Notes: a model not told the origin generated them from the sequence alone. DNA of 64,000 bases from Achromobacter sp. UMC46 (GCF_014170335.1 NZ_LZZS01000036.1:297834-361833); one strand, 5' to 3'. Shown: positions 8,416 through 17,291, numbered from the stretch's first letter. A program made the numbers and translations.

Positions 8416-9837
8416 TCAGCTCCGCTTCAGGATCTTGGCGTACTTCTTGTAGAGCGCGTCCCAGCGGGCGCGCAGCTCGGTGGCCACTTGAGACGGCGTC
8501 TTGGTGCCTTTGATCAGCATGTCCTGGGCGATCATCTCGTGCATGCCGGTATCCCATTCCTGATACCAGGGGGCTTTCAGGATATGGGCGGCGACGGCTT
8601 TCTCGCGGCCCTGGAAGAGCCACTGGTAGACCTGCTCTGCTTGAGGCGGGTACATCCATTTCATGATGGCCGCCTTGCTGTCGGCATCGCGGTAGAGCTC
8701 GGGGAACGGCACCTCCAGATTGGCCTTGGCGATCCAGTTCTTGTGCGTGGTCAGCTGGCCGGCCTTGTCGCGGTAGCCGAAGTACTTCACCAGTTCCCAC
8801 AGCGCGGCCTGCTCGGCGTCGGTGCGCTTGCGGGTCGACATGCAGAGCAAGGCGTGGCCGACCAGCACGGTGTCATGGGTGGCGCCGGGAACGACGGGGT
8901 TGTAGCTGGAATACTCGGCGATCCGGCTCTTGGCCGGGTCGTTGTAGTTGAAGCTGTAGTAGTCGATGTTCAGGTGGAAGGCGTGCTGGCCTTTCATCCA
9001 CGAACTGGACGTCTCGGTGCCCGACCACGTCAGCACGGCGCGCTGCACCAGTTCGTCGTCCCACCAGCGCTTCCAGTCCGTCAGCACTTTGACAAGCGGG
9101 GTGTCGCCGCCGAAGGTCGCGCGCAATTCGCCGTCGACGAAGCGTTCGCCCTCGGCGAAGCATTGCGCGATCAGGGCCCAGGGCAAGCCGGTCCAGGCGT
9201 TGTACCAGGGCATCAGCATCGGATGCTCGGCCAAGCCCTTCTTCTTGATCTCGCGCGCCTGCTTCTCCACCGTGGCCCAGTCTTGCGGATAGTCGGCCGC
9301 GTTGGCGGTGCCGCCGAAACCGGCTTCGCCCAGCATCTTCTCGTTGCGGAACAGCGCGAACGGGCCGCCGTTGTAGTAAGTCAGGCCCAGGTAGCGCCCG
9401 TCGGTCGCGCGCGCATCGTCGACGATGCCGGGGAACATCTGCTTCTGGATGTCGGCCAGTCCAGGCATGTCGTCGATCGCCCGGATCCAGCCCGCCGCGT
9501 ACCACCGCGACGCCTGGCCGCGCTGCGCGTAGAACATGTCCAGGGGCGCCTTGGCGGCCAGCTGGGTTTCCAGCACCGCGGCGTAGTCGCCGGGGATGGG
9601 CGACAGGTTCACCGGCACGCCGCTTTCCTGCGTGAAGCGCGCCGCGCCCTGCTGCACGATTTCGCTGCCCCAGGGCCAGAAGGCGAAGGTCAGCGGCGAG
9701 GGCGCCTGGGCCAGGGCCCGCAGGGGCCATCCGCCGGCCGCCAGACCGGCCGCGCCGGCCAGGCCCGCGGCGCCGCGCAAGAGGAAATCGCGGCGGGCGG
9801 GGCCGGCCTGGCCTTCAAAGGGGGGACGCTTGAGCAT
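8416..9837 (-). CDS. Extracellular solute-binding protein, family 1, Tat-exported
   Basis: 473-aa periplasmic receptor of the sugar-type ABC transporter and first gene of the operon. The N-terminus carries a twin-arginine signal (ARRDFLLRGAAGLAGAAG, then cleavage after ALAQA), unusual because most such receptors use the Sec route. Mature-protein features include LTFAFWPWGSEIVQQGAARF and FVDGELRATFGGDTPLVKVL, typical of the large family-1 fold. AAGGAAG lies about 7 bases before the ATG. The 36-bp palindrome at 9909-9944 is about 70 bp upstream and probably controls this promoter. Ligand unknown; neighbouring enzymes point to an N-acylated D-amino acid conjugate or a related glycan-peptide. Confidence 0.9.
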   Translation of the reverse strand: MLKRPPFEGQAGPARRDFLLRGAAGLAGAAGLAAGGWPLRALAQAPSPLTFAFWPWGSEIVQQGAARFTQESGVPVNLSPIPGDYAAVLETQLAAKAPLDMFYAQRGQASRWYAAGWIRAIDDMPGLADIQKQMFPGIVDDARATDGRYLGLTYYNGGPFALFRNEKMLGEAGFGGTANAADYPQDWATVEKQAREIKKKGLAEHPMLMPWYNAWTGLPWALIAQCFAEGERFVDGELRATFGGDTPLVKVLTDWKRWWDDELVQRAVLTWSGTETSSSWMKGQHAFHLNIDYYSFNYNDPAKSRIAEYSSYNPVVPGATHDTVLVGHALLCMSTRKRTDAEQAALWELVKYFGYRDKAGQLTTHKNWIAKANLEVPFPELYRDADSKAAIMKWMYPPQAEQVYQWLFQGREKAVAAHILKAPWYQEWDTGMHEMIAQDMLIKGTKTPSQVATELRARWDALYKKYAKILKRS

Positions 9838-9908
9838 GCTGGACTTCCTTGCGGTGGAGACGGCGACAAAGAGAGGGTGCAGCGAAGACGGGGGCGATTC
9901 GTGTGGCG

Positions 9909-9944
9909 TACGCCTGATGTGACCATGTGGTCACATCAGGCGTA
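9909..9944. promoter_or_regulatory. Perfect 36-bp palindrome, probable operator
   Basis: Two exact 17-nt arms (TACGCCTGATGTGACCA and its reverse complement) flank a 2-nt TG centre. The core TGTGACCA-TG-TGGTCACA is the kind of site bound by dimeric GntR, TetR or CRP-like regulators. It is in the gap between the amidase stop and the transporter operon start, about 70 bp upstream of the binding-protein ATG. No T-run follows the hairpin on either strand, so an operator is more likely than a terminator. Candidate binder: the TetR protein encoded at 3856-4518. Confidence 0.7.
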
Positions 9945-10072
9945 AAAGATAGGACTTCAGGGGGATCGGCATCAAGGGGGGAGTTTCCCTAGGGAGCGGG
10001 AATGGCGGCGGGGAACGAGAGCGCGGCGCGCGCCGGCGGCGCGGGCCGCCGGCGTTCCTTGCGCAGAGCGGG

Positions 10073-11491
10073 TTACAGTCCGACCGCTTTCAGATCGGGG
10101 TGGCGGCGATGCCAGTCGGTCGCGGCCTGGAAGGCCATGCCGATCTTGCCCAGGGTGCCCTCGGCGTTGGGCTTGCCCAGCAATTGCACGCCCAGGGGCA
10201 GGCCGCCGGCGGTGAAGCCCGCGGGCAGGGCCAGGCCCGACGCGTTGACGTAGTTGCCGGCGCGGGTGAAGGCGGCCAGCGGCGTGGCCGCTTCGTCGAC
10301 CTCGTCCAGCAGGCGCGCGCCAAAGGGCGCGCAGGGGGTCAGCACGGCGTCGATGTCGCGCATCCAGTCCAACCAGGCCAGACGCGCTTCTGCGTGCGCC
10401 TGCAGGGCCGCGATGTAGTCGGCGGCGGACACGCCCTTGCCGGACAGCACGCGGGCGCGCACATATTGGCCGATGGGTTGCGCGGGGTCTTCGATGTAGG
10501 CGCGGTGCATGGCGTAGGCCTCGGCGGCGATGATCTGGCCATTGCGCAGCATCATCTCGCGGAAGTCGAAGGGGAAGGGCGTTTCGGCCACTTCCGCGCC
10601 CAGGTCGATCAACACGCGGCGCGCGTCGTCCAGCGCGGACAGCGCGTCGGCATCGGCGGCGATCGGGTGCTGCGACGGCGGCATCAGCGCGATGCGCACG
10701 CCACGCAGCGGTTGCGGGCCGGCGGCGGGTTCGCGGTACTGGAAGGGAGGCAGGCCCTGCGTCAGCGGGTCTTGCGTATCGGGGCCGGCCATCAGGGCGG
10801 TCAGCAGCATCGCGTCGCGCGTGTCGCGGGTCAGCGGACCGATGGAGTCCAGCGTGGTCGACAACGCCACCGCGCCATGCAGGCTCACCAATCCGCGCGT
10901 GGTCTTCAAGCCCGTGATGCCGTTCAGCGCGGCGGGTATCCGCACCGAGCCGCCCGTGTCCGACCCAAGCGCGGCGGGCGCCAGGCCGGCCGCGACGGCC
11001 ACGCCCGACCCGCTGGACGAGCCGCCGGGAATGCGCGGCGCTTGCAGGTCCCACGGGTTGCGCGGCGTGCCCATGACGGGGTTCGTGCCCCAGCCGCCAA
11101 AGGCGAATTCGACCATGTGGGTCTTGCCCAGCATCACCATGCCGGCGTCCAGCAGGCGCGTGACGGCGGTTGCCGTGACGCTGCTGCGGCGGTTGCGCCA
11201 GGCCTCGGAGCCCGCGGTGGTGACCTGGCCTTCGATCTCGCACAGGTCCTTGGCGGCCACCGGCACCCCGTCCAGCGGGCTGAGCAGGCCGTAGCCCGCG
11301 CGGCGGCGGGCATCGGCGGCCTCGGCCAGACGCAGCGCGCCGGTTTCGTCCACGCTGACATAGGCGCCCAGCGTCGGGTTGGCCTGGGCGATGCGGTCCA
11401 GGAAGTGCTGCGTCAATTCCACCGAACTGTAGCGGCCTTGGGCCAGGCCGTCCGCCAGTTCGCCGAGCGTGGCAAATGCAATTTCAGACAT
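10073..11491 (-). CDS. Amidase (amidase signature family)
   Basis: 472-aa hydrolase of the amidase signature superfamily, cleaving a carboxamide to acid and ammonia. The Ser-cisSer-Lys triad is intact: Lys81 (PVAAKDLCEIEG), Ser158 in PGGSSSGSG and Ser182 in GSDTGGS. The length and the N-terminal LTQHFLDRIAQANPTLGAYV helix fit stand-alone amidases rather than GatA, and no gatB or gatC is nearby. It follows the Liv-type binding protein gene on the same strand with a 65-bp gap, suggesting import and hydrolysis of an amide. The adjacent livMHGF genes would complete the importer. Confidence 0.92.
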   Translation of the reverse strand: MSEIAFATLGELADGLAQGRYSSVELTQHFLDRIAQANPTLGAYVSVDETGALRLAEAADARRRAGYGLLSPLDGVPVAAKDLCEIEGQVTTAGSEAWRNRRSSVTATAVTRLLDAGMVMLGKTHMVEFAFGGWGTNPVMGTPRNPWDLQAPRIPGGSSSGSGVAVAAGLAPAALGSDTGGSVRIPAALNGITGLKTTRGLVSLHGAVALSTTLDSIGPLTRDTRDAMLLTALMAGPDTQDPLTQGLPPFQYREPAAGPQPLRGVRIALMPPSQHPIAADADALSALDDARRVLIDLGAEVAETPFPFDFREMMLRNGQIIAAEAYAMHRAYIEDPAQPIGQYVRARVLSGKGVSAADYIAALQAHAEARLAWLDWMRDIDAVLTPCAPFGARLLDEVDEAATPLAAFTRAGNYVNASGLALPAGFTAGGLPLGVQLLGKPNAEGTLGKIGMAFQAATDWHRRHPDLKAVGL

Positions 11492-11556
11492 GTTTTCCTC
11501 AGGTTGGTAAGCCGGCCCCGCGCAGGGACGCGCGCGGCCGGCCGTGCTGCGCGCGT

Positions 11557-12789
11557 CTAGCGTTTGGTCCAGTCAGGAGCGGGGTAGACGGGCTTTGCCG
11601 TCGCCACGTCCGCCGGCCATACGGGCACCATGCCCTTGCCCGGTTGCAGCTGCACCACCGGGAAGGGCATCAGCAGCTGCTTGCCCGTGTCGTCGATGGC
11701 GTAGGGGCCGGCCATGACCGTCAGCTTGCCGGACAGATCCAGAGATGCCTGCTTGAGCGCCGCGGCGTCCGTCGTGCCCGCCTTCTTCACGATCTCTTCC
11801 GTGATCGCGCCGGCGCCGTAGGCCAGCGCCGTCTGGAAGTCGGGCGGGAACTCGGCCTTGGGGAAGCGCTTGTCGTAGGCCGCCGCGAACTGTTCGCGGC
11901 TCAGGCCGGCGTTGACGTTCCAGTTGATGGCGGGGTGGTAGTTGGTATGGCTGTAGATGTAGTTGGCGTCCGCGCCGATCGCCTGGAACTGCGGCGTGGA
12001 CGCATACACCATGAAGACGTACGGGAAGTTGATGTCCAGCTGCTTCATCTGGCGCGTCATGCTGATCAGGTCGCCCTCGTAGGAGGTCGGCACCAGCGCT
12101 TCGGCGCCCGCCGCGCGGGCCTTCTGCAGGATCGTGCTGAAGTCCTTCTGCCCCTTCGGGTATTTCTCGAACATCACGACCTGCATGCCGTGCTTCGTGG
12201 CCTGCTCGCGGCCGCCTTCGGCCAGCCCCGCCGGGAACGGCTCGTCCGAGTACAGCAGCGCCACCTTCTTCACGCCCTGGTTGGCGGCCAGCTCCATGTT
12301 GGCGCGCAGCATGGCGGACACGGGCATCTGCGTGCCCGACACCATGTTCTTGAAACCCTGCTTGTACAGGTCGTCGCTGGCCGCCGACCAGACCATCATG
12401 TACTTGCCCAGCCGTTCGGTGACGGTGGCGGCCGCGGCCGTCAACGTGGAGCCGAACGGCGCAAACACCAGATCCACTTTTTCATCGACAATCAGGCGTT
12501 CGTAGACACGCGTGACCATCTGCTTGTCGCTGCGGTCGTCCAGCTTGACCAGTTCGACGGGGTATTTCTTGCCCTTGACCTCGATGCCGCCGCGGCGGTT
12601 GACGTCTTCGACCCACAGTTCCACGCCCCGCACGCCGGACTGCGAGGCCAGGGCGAAGCTGCCGGTGGAAGACACCGTCATGCCCACCCGGATCTTGTCC
12701 GAGGGTTGGGCGGCGCCGGTGGCGGGGGTCAGGGCGGCAATGGCCATGGCCAACGCCGGTAAACGGAACAACCAGGATGTCGCGAACAT
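11557..12789 (-). CDS. Branched-chain amino acid-type ABC substrate-binding protein (LivK-like)
   Basis: 410-aa periplasmic receptor. The start at 12789 is chosen because GGAGA lies just upstream and the protein then opens with a Sec signal (FRLPALAMAIAALTPATGAAQ). An in-frame extension to 12900 would run across the LysR operator. The mature part starts KIRVGMTVSSTGSFALASQSGVRGVELWVEDVNRRGG, the standard Liv/amide-receptor pattern. It is transcribed away from lysR and livMHGF and shares its operon with an amidase, so an amide such as a urea-like or aromatic amide is the likely ligand. That ligand assignment is inference. Confidence 0.9.
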   Translation of the reverse strand: MFATSWLFRLPALAMAIAALTPATGAAQPSDKIRVGMTVSSTGSFALASQSGVRGVELWVEDVNRRGGIEVKGKKYPVELVKLDDRSDKQMVTRVYERLIVDEKVDLVFAPFGSTLTAAAATVTERLGKYMMVWSAASDDLYKQGFKNMVSGTQMPVSAMLRANMELAANQGVKKVALLYSDEPFPAGLAEGGREQATKHGMQVVMFEKYPKGQKDFSTILQKARAAGAEALVPTSYEGDLISMTRQMKQLDINFPYVFMVYASTPQFQAIGADANYIYSHTNYHPAINWNVNAGLSREQFAAAYDKRFPKAEFPPDFQTALAYGAGAITEEIVKKAGTTDAAALKQASLDLSGKLTVMAGPYAIDDTGKQLLMPFPVVQLQPGKGMVPVWPADVATAKPVYPAPDWTKR

Positions 12790-12857
12790 GGGATGTCTCC
12801 AATCGTTATAGATTTTGGGGGCCTCGCCCCGCCGCGAAGCAGGGACGCAGAACCTGG

Positions 12858-12880
12858 TATTGGGCAATAATTGCCCAATA
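12858..12880. promoter_or_regulatory. Probable LysR-type operator (23-bp palindrome)
   Basis: Two exact 11-nt arms, TATTGGGCAAT and ATTGCCCAATA, flank a single A. The site contains the T-N11-A layout expected of LysR regulators. It lies between the divergent binding-protein gene and the lysR gene and overlaps the predicted -35 box of lysR, fitting autorepression plus activation of the divergent promoter. Confidence 0.7.
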
Positions 12881-12898
12881 CGCGATAAAGCGTATAAC
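12871..12898 (+). promoter_or_regulatory. Predicted promoter of the lysR gene
   Basis: TTGCCC (12871-12876), a 16-bp spacer and TATAAC (12893-12898) form a good sigma-70-like promoter. The lysR TTG start is only 22 bp past the -10 box, so the leader is very short. The -35 overlaps the LysR palindrome. Confidence 0.55.
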
Positions 12899-12920
12899 AA
12901 ATAGGCATGGAGCGCACGCC

Positions 12921-13847
12921 TTGAATAAACTGAATTACCGGCAGACCGAAATGCTGTGGGCCATCGTCATGGCGGGGTCGATCAGCGGGGCGGCCCGGCT
13001 GTTGAATATTTCGCAGCCGGCGGTCAGCCGGATGCTGGCCCAGACCGAGAAGAGCATGGGCGTGACCCTGTTCGAGCGGGTCCGCGGGCGGTTGCGGCCG
13101 ACGCCCCAGGTGCATAGCCTGTTCGAAGAGATCGAGAAGACCCAGCGCATGATGCAGCGGGTCAACGACCTGGCGGATGCGCTGTCCGAGCACGGCACCG
13201 GGGTGCTGCGCCTGGCCTCCATTCCCAGCCTGGCCCAGTTCCTGGTGCCGCGCGCCGTGGCCCGCTTCCAGCAGCGGCATCCGGAGCTGCTGCTGAGGCT
13301 GAATACGTCTGTCCTGCCCAGCCTGATATCCGACGTGCTGCAGGGCGAAGCCGAGCTGGGCCTGGTGGTGATGCAGGCGGATCACCCGTTCCTGACCTCC
13401 CAGCCCCTGCATGTGGGCCGCATGGTCGCGGCCATCCCCAAGAGCCATCCGCTGGCGGAGCGGGCGTCCGTCAGTCTGGCCGACCTTTCCCCGCATCCGC
13501 ACATCGTGGTCGGCACCCGCATGCCCTTCGGCATGCTGGTGCTGGGGGCGTTCGAGCAGGCCGGGCTGCCATGCCGCATGTGCGCCGACGTGCCCTGGAG
13601 CCAGCTGGCGTGCGCGCTGGTCAATGCCGGGGTCGGGATCGCCATCGTGGATGAGTTCACGGTCATGCAGAACACGATGCCGGACGTCGTGATCGTGCCG
13701 CTGCAAGAGCGCATCCCCCTGAATATCTCGGCGGTCTATGCCAGCAACCGCGAGCCGTCGCAGATCGCGATGCGGTTCATCGATGAGCTGCGCGGCGTGC
13801 TGGCGGAGGCGTTTCCTGCGCCGGATAAGATGCCTGATAAGGGTTAA
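12921..13847 (+). CDS. LysR-type transcriptional regulator
   Basis: 308-aa regulator. The TTG start at 12921 is preferred: GGAG lies 8 bases upstream and the product begins LNKLNYRQTEMLWAIVMAGSISGAARLLNISQPAVSRMLAQTE, the expected LysR helix-turn-helix position. A longer in-frame start at 12777 would cross the operator and promoter. The C-terminal effector domain (VLRLASIPSLAQFLVPRAVARF onward) has the usual two-lobe layout. It probably controls the divergent receptor-amidase operon and the downstream livMHGF set, which has its own promoter 9 bp after this gene. Confidence 0.92.
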   Translation: MNKLNYRQTEMLWAIVMAGSISGAARLLNISQPAVSRMLAQTEKSMGVTLFERVRGRLRPTPQVHSLFEEIEKTQRMMQRVNDLADALSEHGTGVLRLASIPSLAQFLVPRAVARFQQRHPELLLRLNTSVLPSLISDVLQGEAELGLVVMQADHPFLTSQPLHVGRMVAAIPKSHPLAERASVSLADLSPHPHIVVGTRMPFGMLVLGAFEQAGLPCRMCADVPWSQLACALVNAGVGIAIVDEFTVMQNTMPDVVIVPLQERIPLNISAVYASNREPSQIAMRFIDELRGVLAEAFPAPDKMPDKG

Positions 13848-13855
13848 TCCTTAAC

Positions 13856-13884
13856 TTGCAGTTATGGTTTGAGTTGTTCATAAT
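13856..13884 (+). promoter_or_regulatory. Predicted promoter of the livMHGF operon
   Basis: TTGCAG (13856-13861), a 17-bp spacer and CATAAT (13879-13884) form a good sigma-70-like promoter between lysR and livM, with the livM ATG 52 bp downstream. The permease genes can therefore be expressed without reading through lysR. Confidence 0.6.
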
Positions 13885-13936
13885 CGCCTCCAAATAGAGC
13901 GGCCATCCAACCCGAGACGGCCCGGAGGAAGACATC

Positions 13937-14929
13937 ATGAGCAGCAGTCCCGCCCTGGCGGCGGGCGCGGCTTCGCATCGCGCGCAGGATCTGCGCGCCG
14001 TGCGGTTGCGCACCCGCATCGCAGTGACCCTCTTCGCCGCGCTCGCCGCCGGCCTTGCCGTGATCCCGATGGCGACCTCGAACATCTCGTTCGCGTTCTA
14101 CCTGATGTTGTGGATCACCATGGCCAGCGCCATGAACATCTGCGTCGGGTTCACGGGCTATCTGCCGTTCGGCTACGTGGTGTTCTACGGCGTGGGTTCC
14201 TACGCCACGGGCATCTGCTACAAGATCATGGGCTGGCCCATCCTGCCGTCGCTGCTGGCCGCGGGCGGCGTGGGCGTGGCGATCGCGCTGTTGCTGGCGC
14301 CCACTCTGCGCCTGCGCGGCGTGTATTTCGGCATCGTGAGCCTGGCGCTCGCCACCATCGTCAAGCTGGTCATCTCCGACCTGCCCCAGTCGTTCACGGG
14401 CGGCAGCATGGGCATCATCCTGTCCAGCGCCAACAACCCCACGCACAGCTACTACGCCATGCTGCTGGTCATGGGCGCCACGCTGGCCACCGTCACCTGG
14501 CTGTCGGTGTCGCGGCTGGGCCGCGCGTTGAAGGCCATCCGCGACGACGACGGCGCGGCCGCCTGCGTGGGGATCCACGTGCCCAACACCCGCCTGAAGG
14601 CCTGGCTGCTGGCCGCCCTGTTCCCCGCGCTGGCCGGCGGCATCGAGGCCTGGTACACGAACGTCGTCGACCCCGAGTACGCCTTTAACGTGCTGATCAC
14701 CGCGAAGAGCATCATCTACGCGATGGCGGGCGGCTTCGGCACCATCCTCGGCCCGGTGGTCGGAACGCTGGCGCTGCTGGGCATCGACCACATGATCTGG
14801 CAGAAATTCCCGGTAATGAACCTGTTGCTGCTGGGCCTCATCATCGTCCTGCTGATGCTGTTCCTGCCGCGGGGCATCGTCGGCAGCCTGCTCAAACGCA
14901 AGCCGCAACTGCGCCGCTACATCGCCTGA
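13937..14929 (+). CDS. livM: Branched-chain amino acid-type ABC transporter permease (LivM-like)
   Basis: 330-aa inner-membrane permease with about nine hydrophobic segments. The family-marking stretch is YFGIVSLALATIVKLVIS, and the cytoplasmic coupling loop is GRALKAIRDDDGAAACVGIHVPNTRLKAWLLAALF. GGAGGA precedes the ATG. It leads a four-gene transport operon (livM, livH, livG, livF) and lacks a binding-protein gene of its own; the receptor at 11557-12789, on the other side of lysR, is the obvious partner. Confidence 0.92.
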   Translation: MSSSPALAAGAASHRAQDLRAVRLRTRIAVTLFAALAAGLAVIPMATSNISFAFYLMLWITMASAMNICVGFTGYLPFGYVVFYGVGSYATGICYKIMGWPILPSLLAAGGVGVAIALLLAPTLRLRGVYFGIVSLALATIVKLVISDLPQSFTGGSMGIILSSANNPTHSYYAMLLVMGATLATVTWLSVSRLGRALKAIRDDDGAAACVGIHVPNTRLKAWLLAALFPALAGGIEAWYTNVVDPEYAFNVLITAKSIIYAMAGGFGTILGPVVGTLALLGIDHMIWQKFPVMNLLLLGLIIVLLMLFLPRGIVGSLLKRKPQLRRYIA

Positions 14930-14938
14930 GGACCCGCC

Positions 14939-15820
14939 ATGACCGGACTGCTTATCCAAGGCCTGATCAACGGCCTGATCCTCGGCGCCATCTATGGCCT
15001 GATCGGCGTGGGCCTGAACGTCGTCTTCGGCGTGCTGCGGGTCGTGAACTTCGCGCATGGCGAATTCCTGGTGCTGGGCGCGTATTTCGCGTTCTACCTG
15101 ATGGAGTACGCGGGCATCAACCCGCTCGCGGCGCTGCCGCTGGCGTTCGCGGTCTTCTTCCTGGCCGGCTACCTGCTGTACTTCGTCCTGATTCCGCGGC
15201 TGTCCAAGGCGGACGACCCCGAGATCAGCTCACTGCTGCTGATGTTCGGCGTATCCATCATGCTGGGGGCGCTGATGCTGCTGGCGTTCGACGCCGACGC
15301 GCGCTCGCTGCCCTACGAGATCGAACCCGTCTTCCTCAAGTTCGGCCCGGTGCTGATCCCCACGGTGCGGCTGCTGGCGCTCGTCATCGCGCTGGCGATC
15401 ATCGCCGCGTTGACGGTGTTCCTGTACCGCACGCAGCTGGGCCGCGCGCTGCGCGCCATCATCATGAACCGCGACGCGGTCCGCATCGTGGGCATCAACG
15501 CGGAACGGCTGTCCGCCGTGGCGTTCGGCCTGGGCGTGGGCCTGGCCGCCGCCAGCGGCGTGCTGGTCGCCATGGTGTTCCCGGCGTTCTCGCCGTTCAT
15601 GGGCAACGACTACACGCTGATCGGCTTCATCGTCATCGTGCTGGGCGGCCTCGGCCATCCGGTGGGGGCGCTGGTCGGGGCGCTGCTGTTCGGCGTGACG
15701 GAGCAGGTGTCGGTGGTGTTCTTCAGCCCGTCGATTGCCACCATCTGCGGTTTCGCGCTGATGGTCGCCACGATCTTCATCCGGCCCAGCGGCTTGTTCG
15801 GCCGCCAGGCATTGCGCTGA
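14939..15820 (+). CDS. livH: Branched-chain amino acid-type ABC transporter permease (LivH-like)
   Basis: 293-aa inner-membrane permease starting 9 bp after livM. Typical LivH signatures are GLINGLILGAIYGLIGVGLN, NFAHGEFLVLGAYFAFYL and the coupling loop GRALRAIIMNRDAVRIVGINAERLSAVAFGLG. It ends with FIRPSGLFGRQALR, the usual family C-terminus. It forms the translocation pore with LivM. Confidence 0.93.
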   Translation: MTGLLIQGLINGLILGAIYGLIGVGLNVVFGVLRVVNFAHGEFLVLGAYFAFYLMEYAGINPLAALPLAFAVFFLAGYLLYFVLIPRLSKADDPEISSLLLMFGVSIMLGALMLLAFDADARSLPYEIEPVFLKFGPVLIPTVRLLALVIALAIIAALTVFLYRTQLGRALRAIIMNRDAVRIVGINAERLSAVAFGLGVGLAAASGVLVAMVFPAFSPFMGNDYTLIGFIVIVLGGLGHPVGALVGALLFGVTEQVSVVFFSPSIATICGFALMVATIFIRPSGLFGRQALR

Positions 15821-15841
15821 CCGCCCCAGGGAGACGGACGC

Positions 15842-16549
15842 ATGTTGAAAGTCACGAATCTCAAGAAGCGCTTCGGCGGCCTGGTGGCGCTGCAGGGCGT
15901 GGACCTGGAGGTGCCAAAGGGGTCGATCCTGGGCATCATCGGCATGAACGGGTCGGGCAAGACCACGATGCTCAACTGCATCAACGGCATCTATACGCCC
16001 GACGAAGGCCGCATCGAACTGGACGGCCACGAGATCGGCGGGCGCCAGATCCACGAAGTGGCCCGTCTGGGCGTGGGGCGCACTTTCCAGGTGCCGCGCA
16101 TCTTCCGCCACCTTACCTTGCTGGACAACCTGGACGTGGCGCAGCAGCAGGCGGGCCGCAGCGCGGACGAACGCTATGCGCAGTCCGAGTACTGGCTGCA
16201 CAAGGTGGAGCTGCATCGCCTGCGCCACAACTACGCCGAAGAGCTGTCGGGCGGCCAGCAGAAGCTGGTGGAGCTGGCGCGCATCATGGTCGCGCGGCCC
16301 AAGGTCGTGCTGCTGGACGAACCGTTCGCGGGGGTCAACCCCGCGCTGGCGCAGCTGCTGATCTCGGTGATCCGCGAACTGCCTACCGAGCACGATTGCT
16401 CGGTGGTGCTGGTGTCGCACGACCTGACCTCCATCTATCAGCTGTCCCACCACATCATCGTCATGAACGAAGGCGCCATCCTGAGCCAGGGCGACGCCGA
16501 TCACGTGCGCGCCGACCCGCGGGTGGTCGAAGCCTATCTGGGAGCCTGA
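15842..16549 (+). CDS. livG: Branched-chain amino acid-type ABC transporter ATPase (LivG-like)
   Basis: 235-aa ATPase. Walker A is GMNGSGKTT, with Met at the second position where Pro is usual. The signature is LSGGQQKLVELARIM, Walker B is VVLLDEPFAGV and the switch is VSHDLTSIYQLSHHIIVMNEG. The protein ends in VEAYLGA as LivG proteins do. It lies 21 bp after livH and 1 bp before livF. Confidence 0.93.
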   Translation: MLKVTNLKKRFGGLVALQGVDLEVPKGSILGIIGMNGSGKTTMLNCINGIYTPDEGRIELDGHEIGGRQIHEVARLGVGRTFQVPRIFRHLTLLDNLDVAQQQAGRSADERYAQSEYWLHKVELHRLRHNYAEELSGGQQKLVELARIMVARPKVVLLDEPFAGVNPALAQLLISVIRELPTEHDCSVVLVSHDLTSIYQLSHHIIVMNEGAILSQGDADHVRADPRVVEAYLGA

Positions 16550-16550
16550 C

Positions 16551-17291
16551 ATGAGCACCGCGATCCTCGCGCTGGAAGACGTGACCGTGGCCTATCACGG
16601 CGACATCACGATCCTGAACCGCATCAACGTAGAGGCGCGTGCAGGCAAGGTCACTGGCGTGATCGGCCCCAACGGCGCGGGGAAGTCCACGGTGCTGAAG
16701 ACGCTCTTCGGCTTCCTGCCGCCGCGCACCGGACGCATCACGCTGCGCGGCAAGGACATCAGCGCGCAACCCTCGCATGAGCGTGCCAACCATGGCGTGG
16801 CGTTCGTGCCGCAGCATCGCAGCCTGTTCGGCGACCTGACCGTGCACGACAATCTGCTGCTGGGGTGCTGGCCGTTCCGCCGCGACAAGGCACGGGTGCG
16901 CCAGCGCATCGACTCCGTCTACGATCGCTTTCCGATCCTGGCGGACAAGCGCAACGACCCCGTGTCCAGCATGAGCGGCGGGCAGCAGCGCTTTGTGGAA
17001 TTCGGCCGCGCCTTGCTCATCGAGCCGTCGGTGATCCTGCTGGACGAGCCCACGGCGATGCTGGCGCCCAAGATCTCCAAGGAGATCTACGCGCTGATCC
17101 GGGGCTTTGCCGACGAAGGCATGACGGTGGTGCTGGTCGACCAGAACGTGCGCCGCTGCGCCGAGGTGTCGGACTACATGTACATCCTGGAACTCGGGCG
17201 CAATAAGGCGGAAGGCGCGCGCGAGGCGTTCGAGGAAGGCGGCGGCCTGCGCGAGATGGTCGCGTCATGGATGGATTACAAGATCGACTGA
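16551..17291 (+). CDS. livF: Branched-chain amino acid-type ABC transporter ATPase (LivF-like)
   Basis: 246-aa ATPase, last gene of the operon. Walker A is GPNGAGKST, the signature is MSGGQQRFVEFGRAL (Met for Leu), Walker B is VILLDEPTAMLAP and the switch region is VVLVDQNVRRCAEVSDYMY. Gln replaces the usual Glu-His pair after the D-loop, as in many LivF proteins. A strong hairpin follows at 17306-17329. Confidence 0.93.
   Translation: MSTAILALEDVTVAYHGDITILNRINVEARAGKVTGVIGPNGAGKSTVLKTLFGFLPPRTGRITLRGKDISAQPSHERANHGVAFVPQHRSLFGDLTVHDNLLLGCWPFRRDKARVRQRIDSVYDRFPILADKRNDPVSSMSGGQQRFVEFGRALLIEPSVILLDEPTAMLAPKISKEIYALIRGFADEGMTVVLVDQNVRRCAEVSDYMYILELGRNKAEGAREAFEEGGGLREMVASWMDYKID

Noticed and set aside
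9909..9944. Palindrome considered as the terminator of the amidase gene
   Set aside because: No T-run follows on the minus strand, the hairpin is 130 bp after the stop, and it sits in the upstream region of the next operon.
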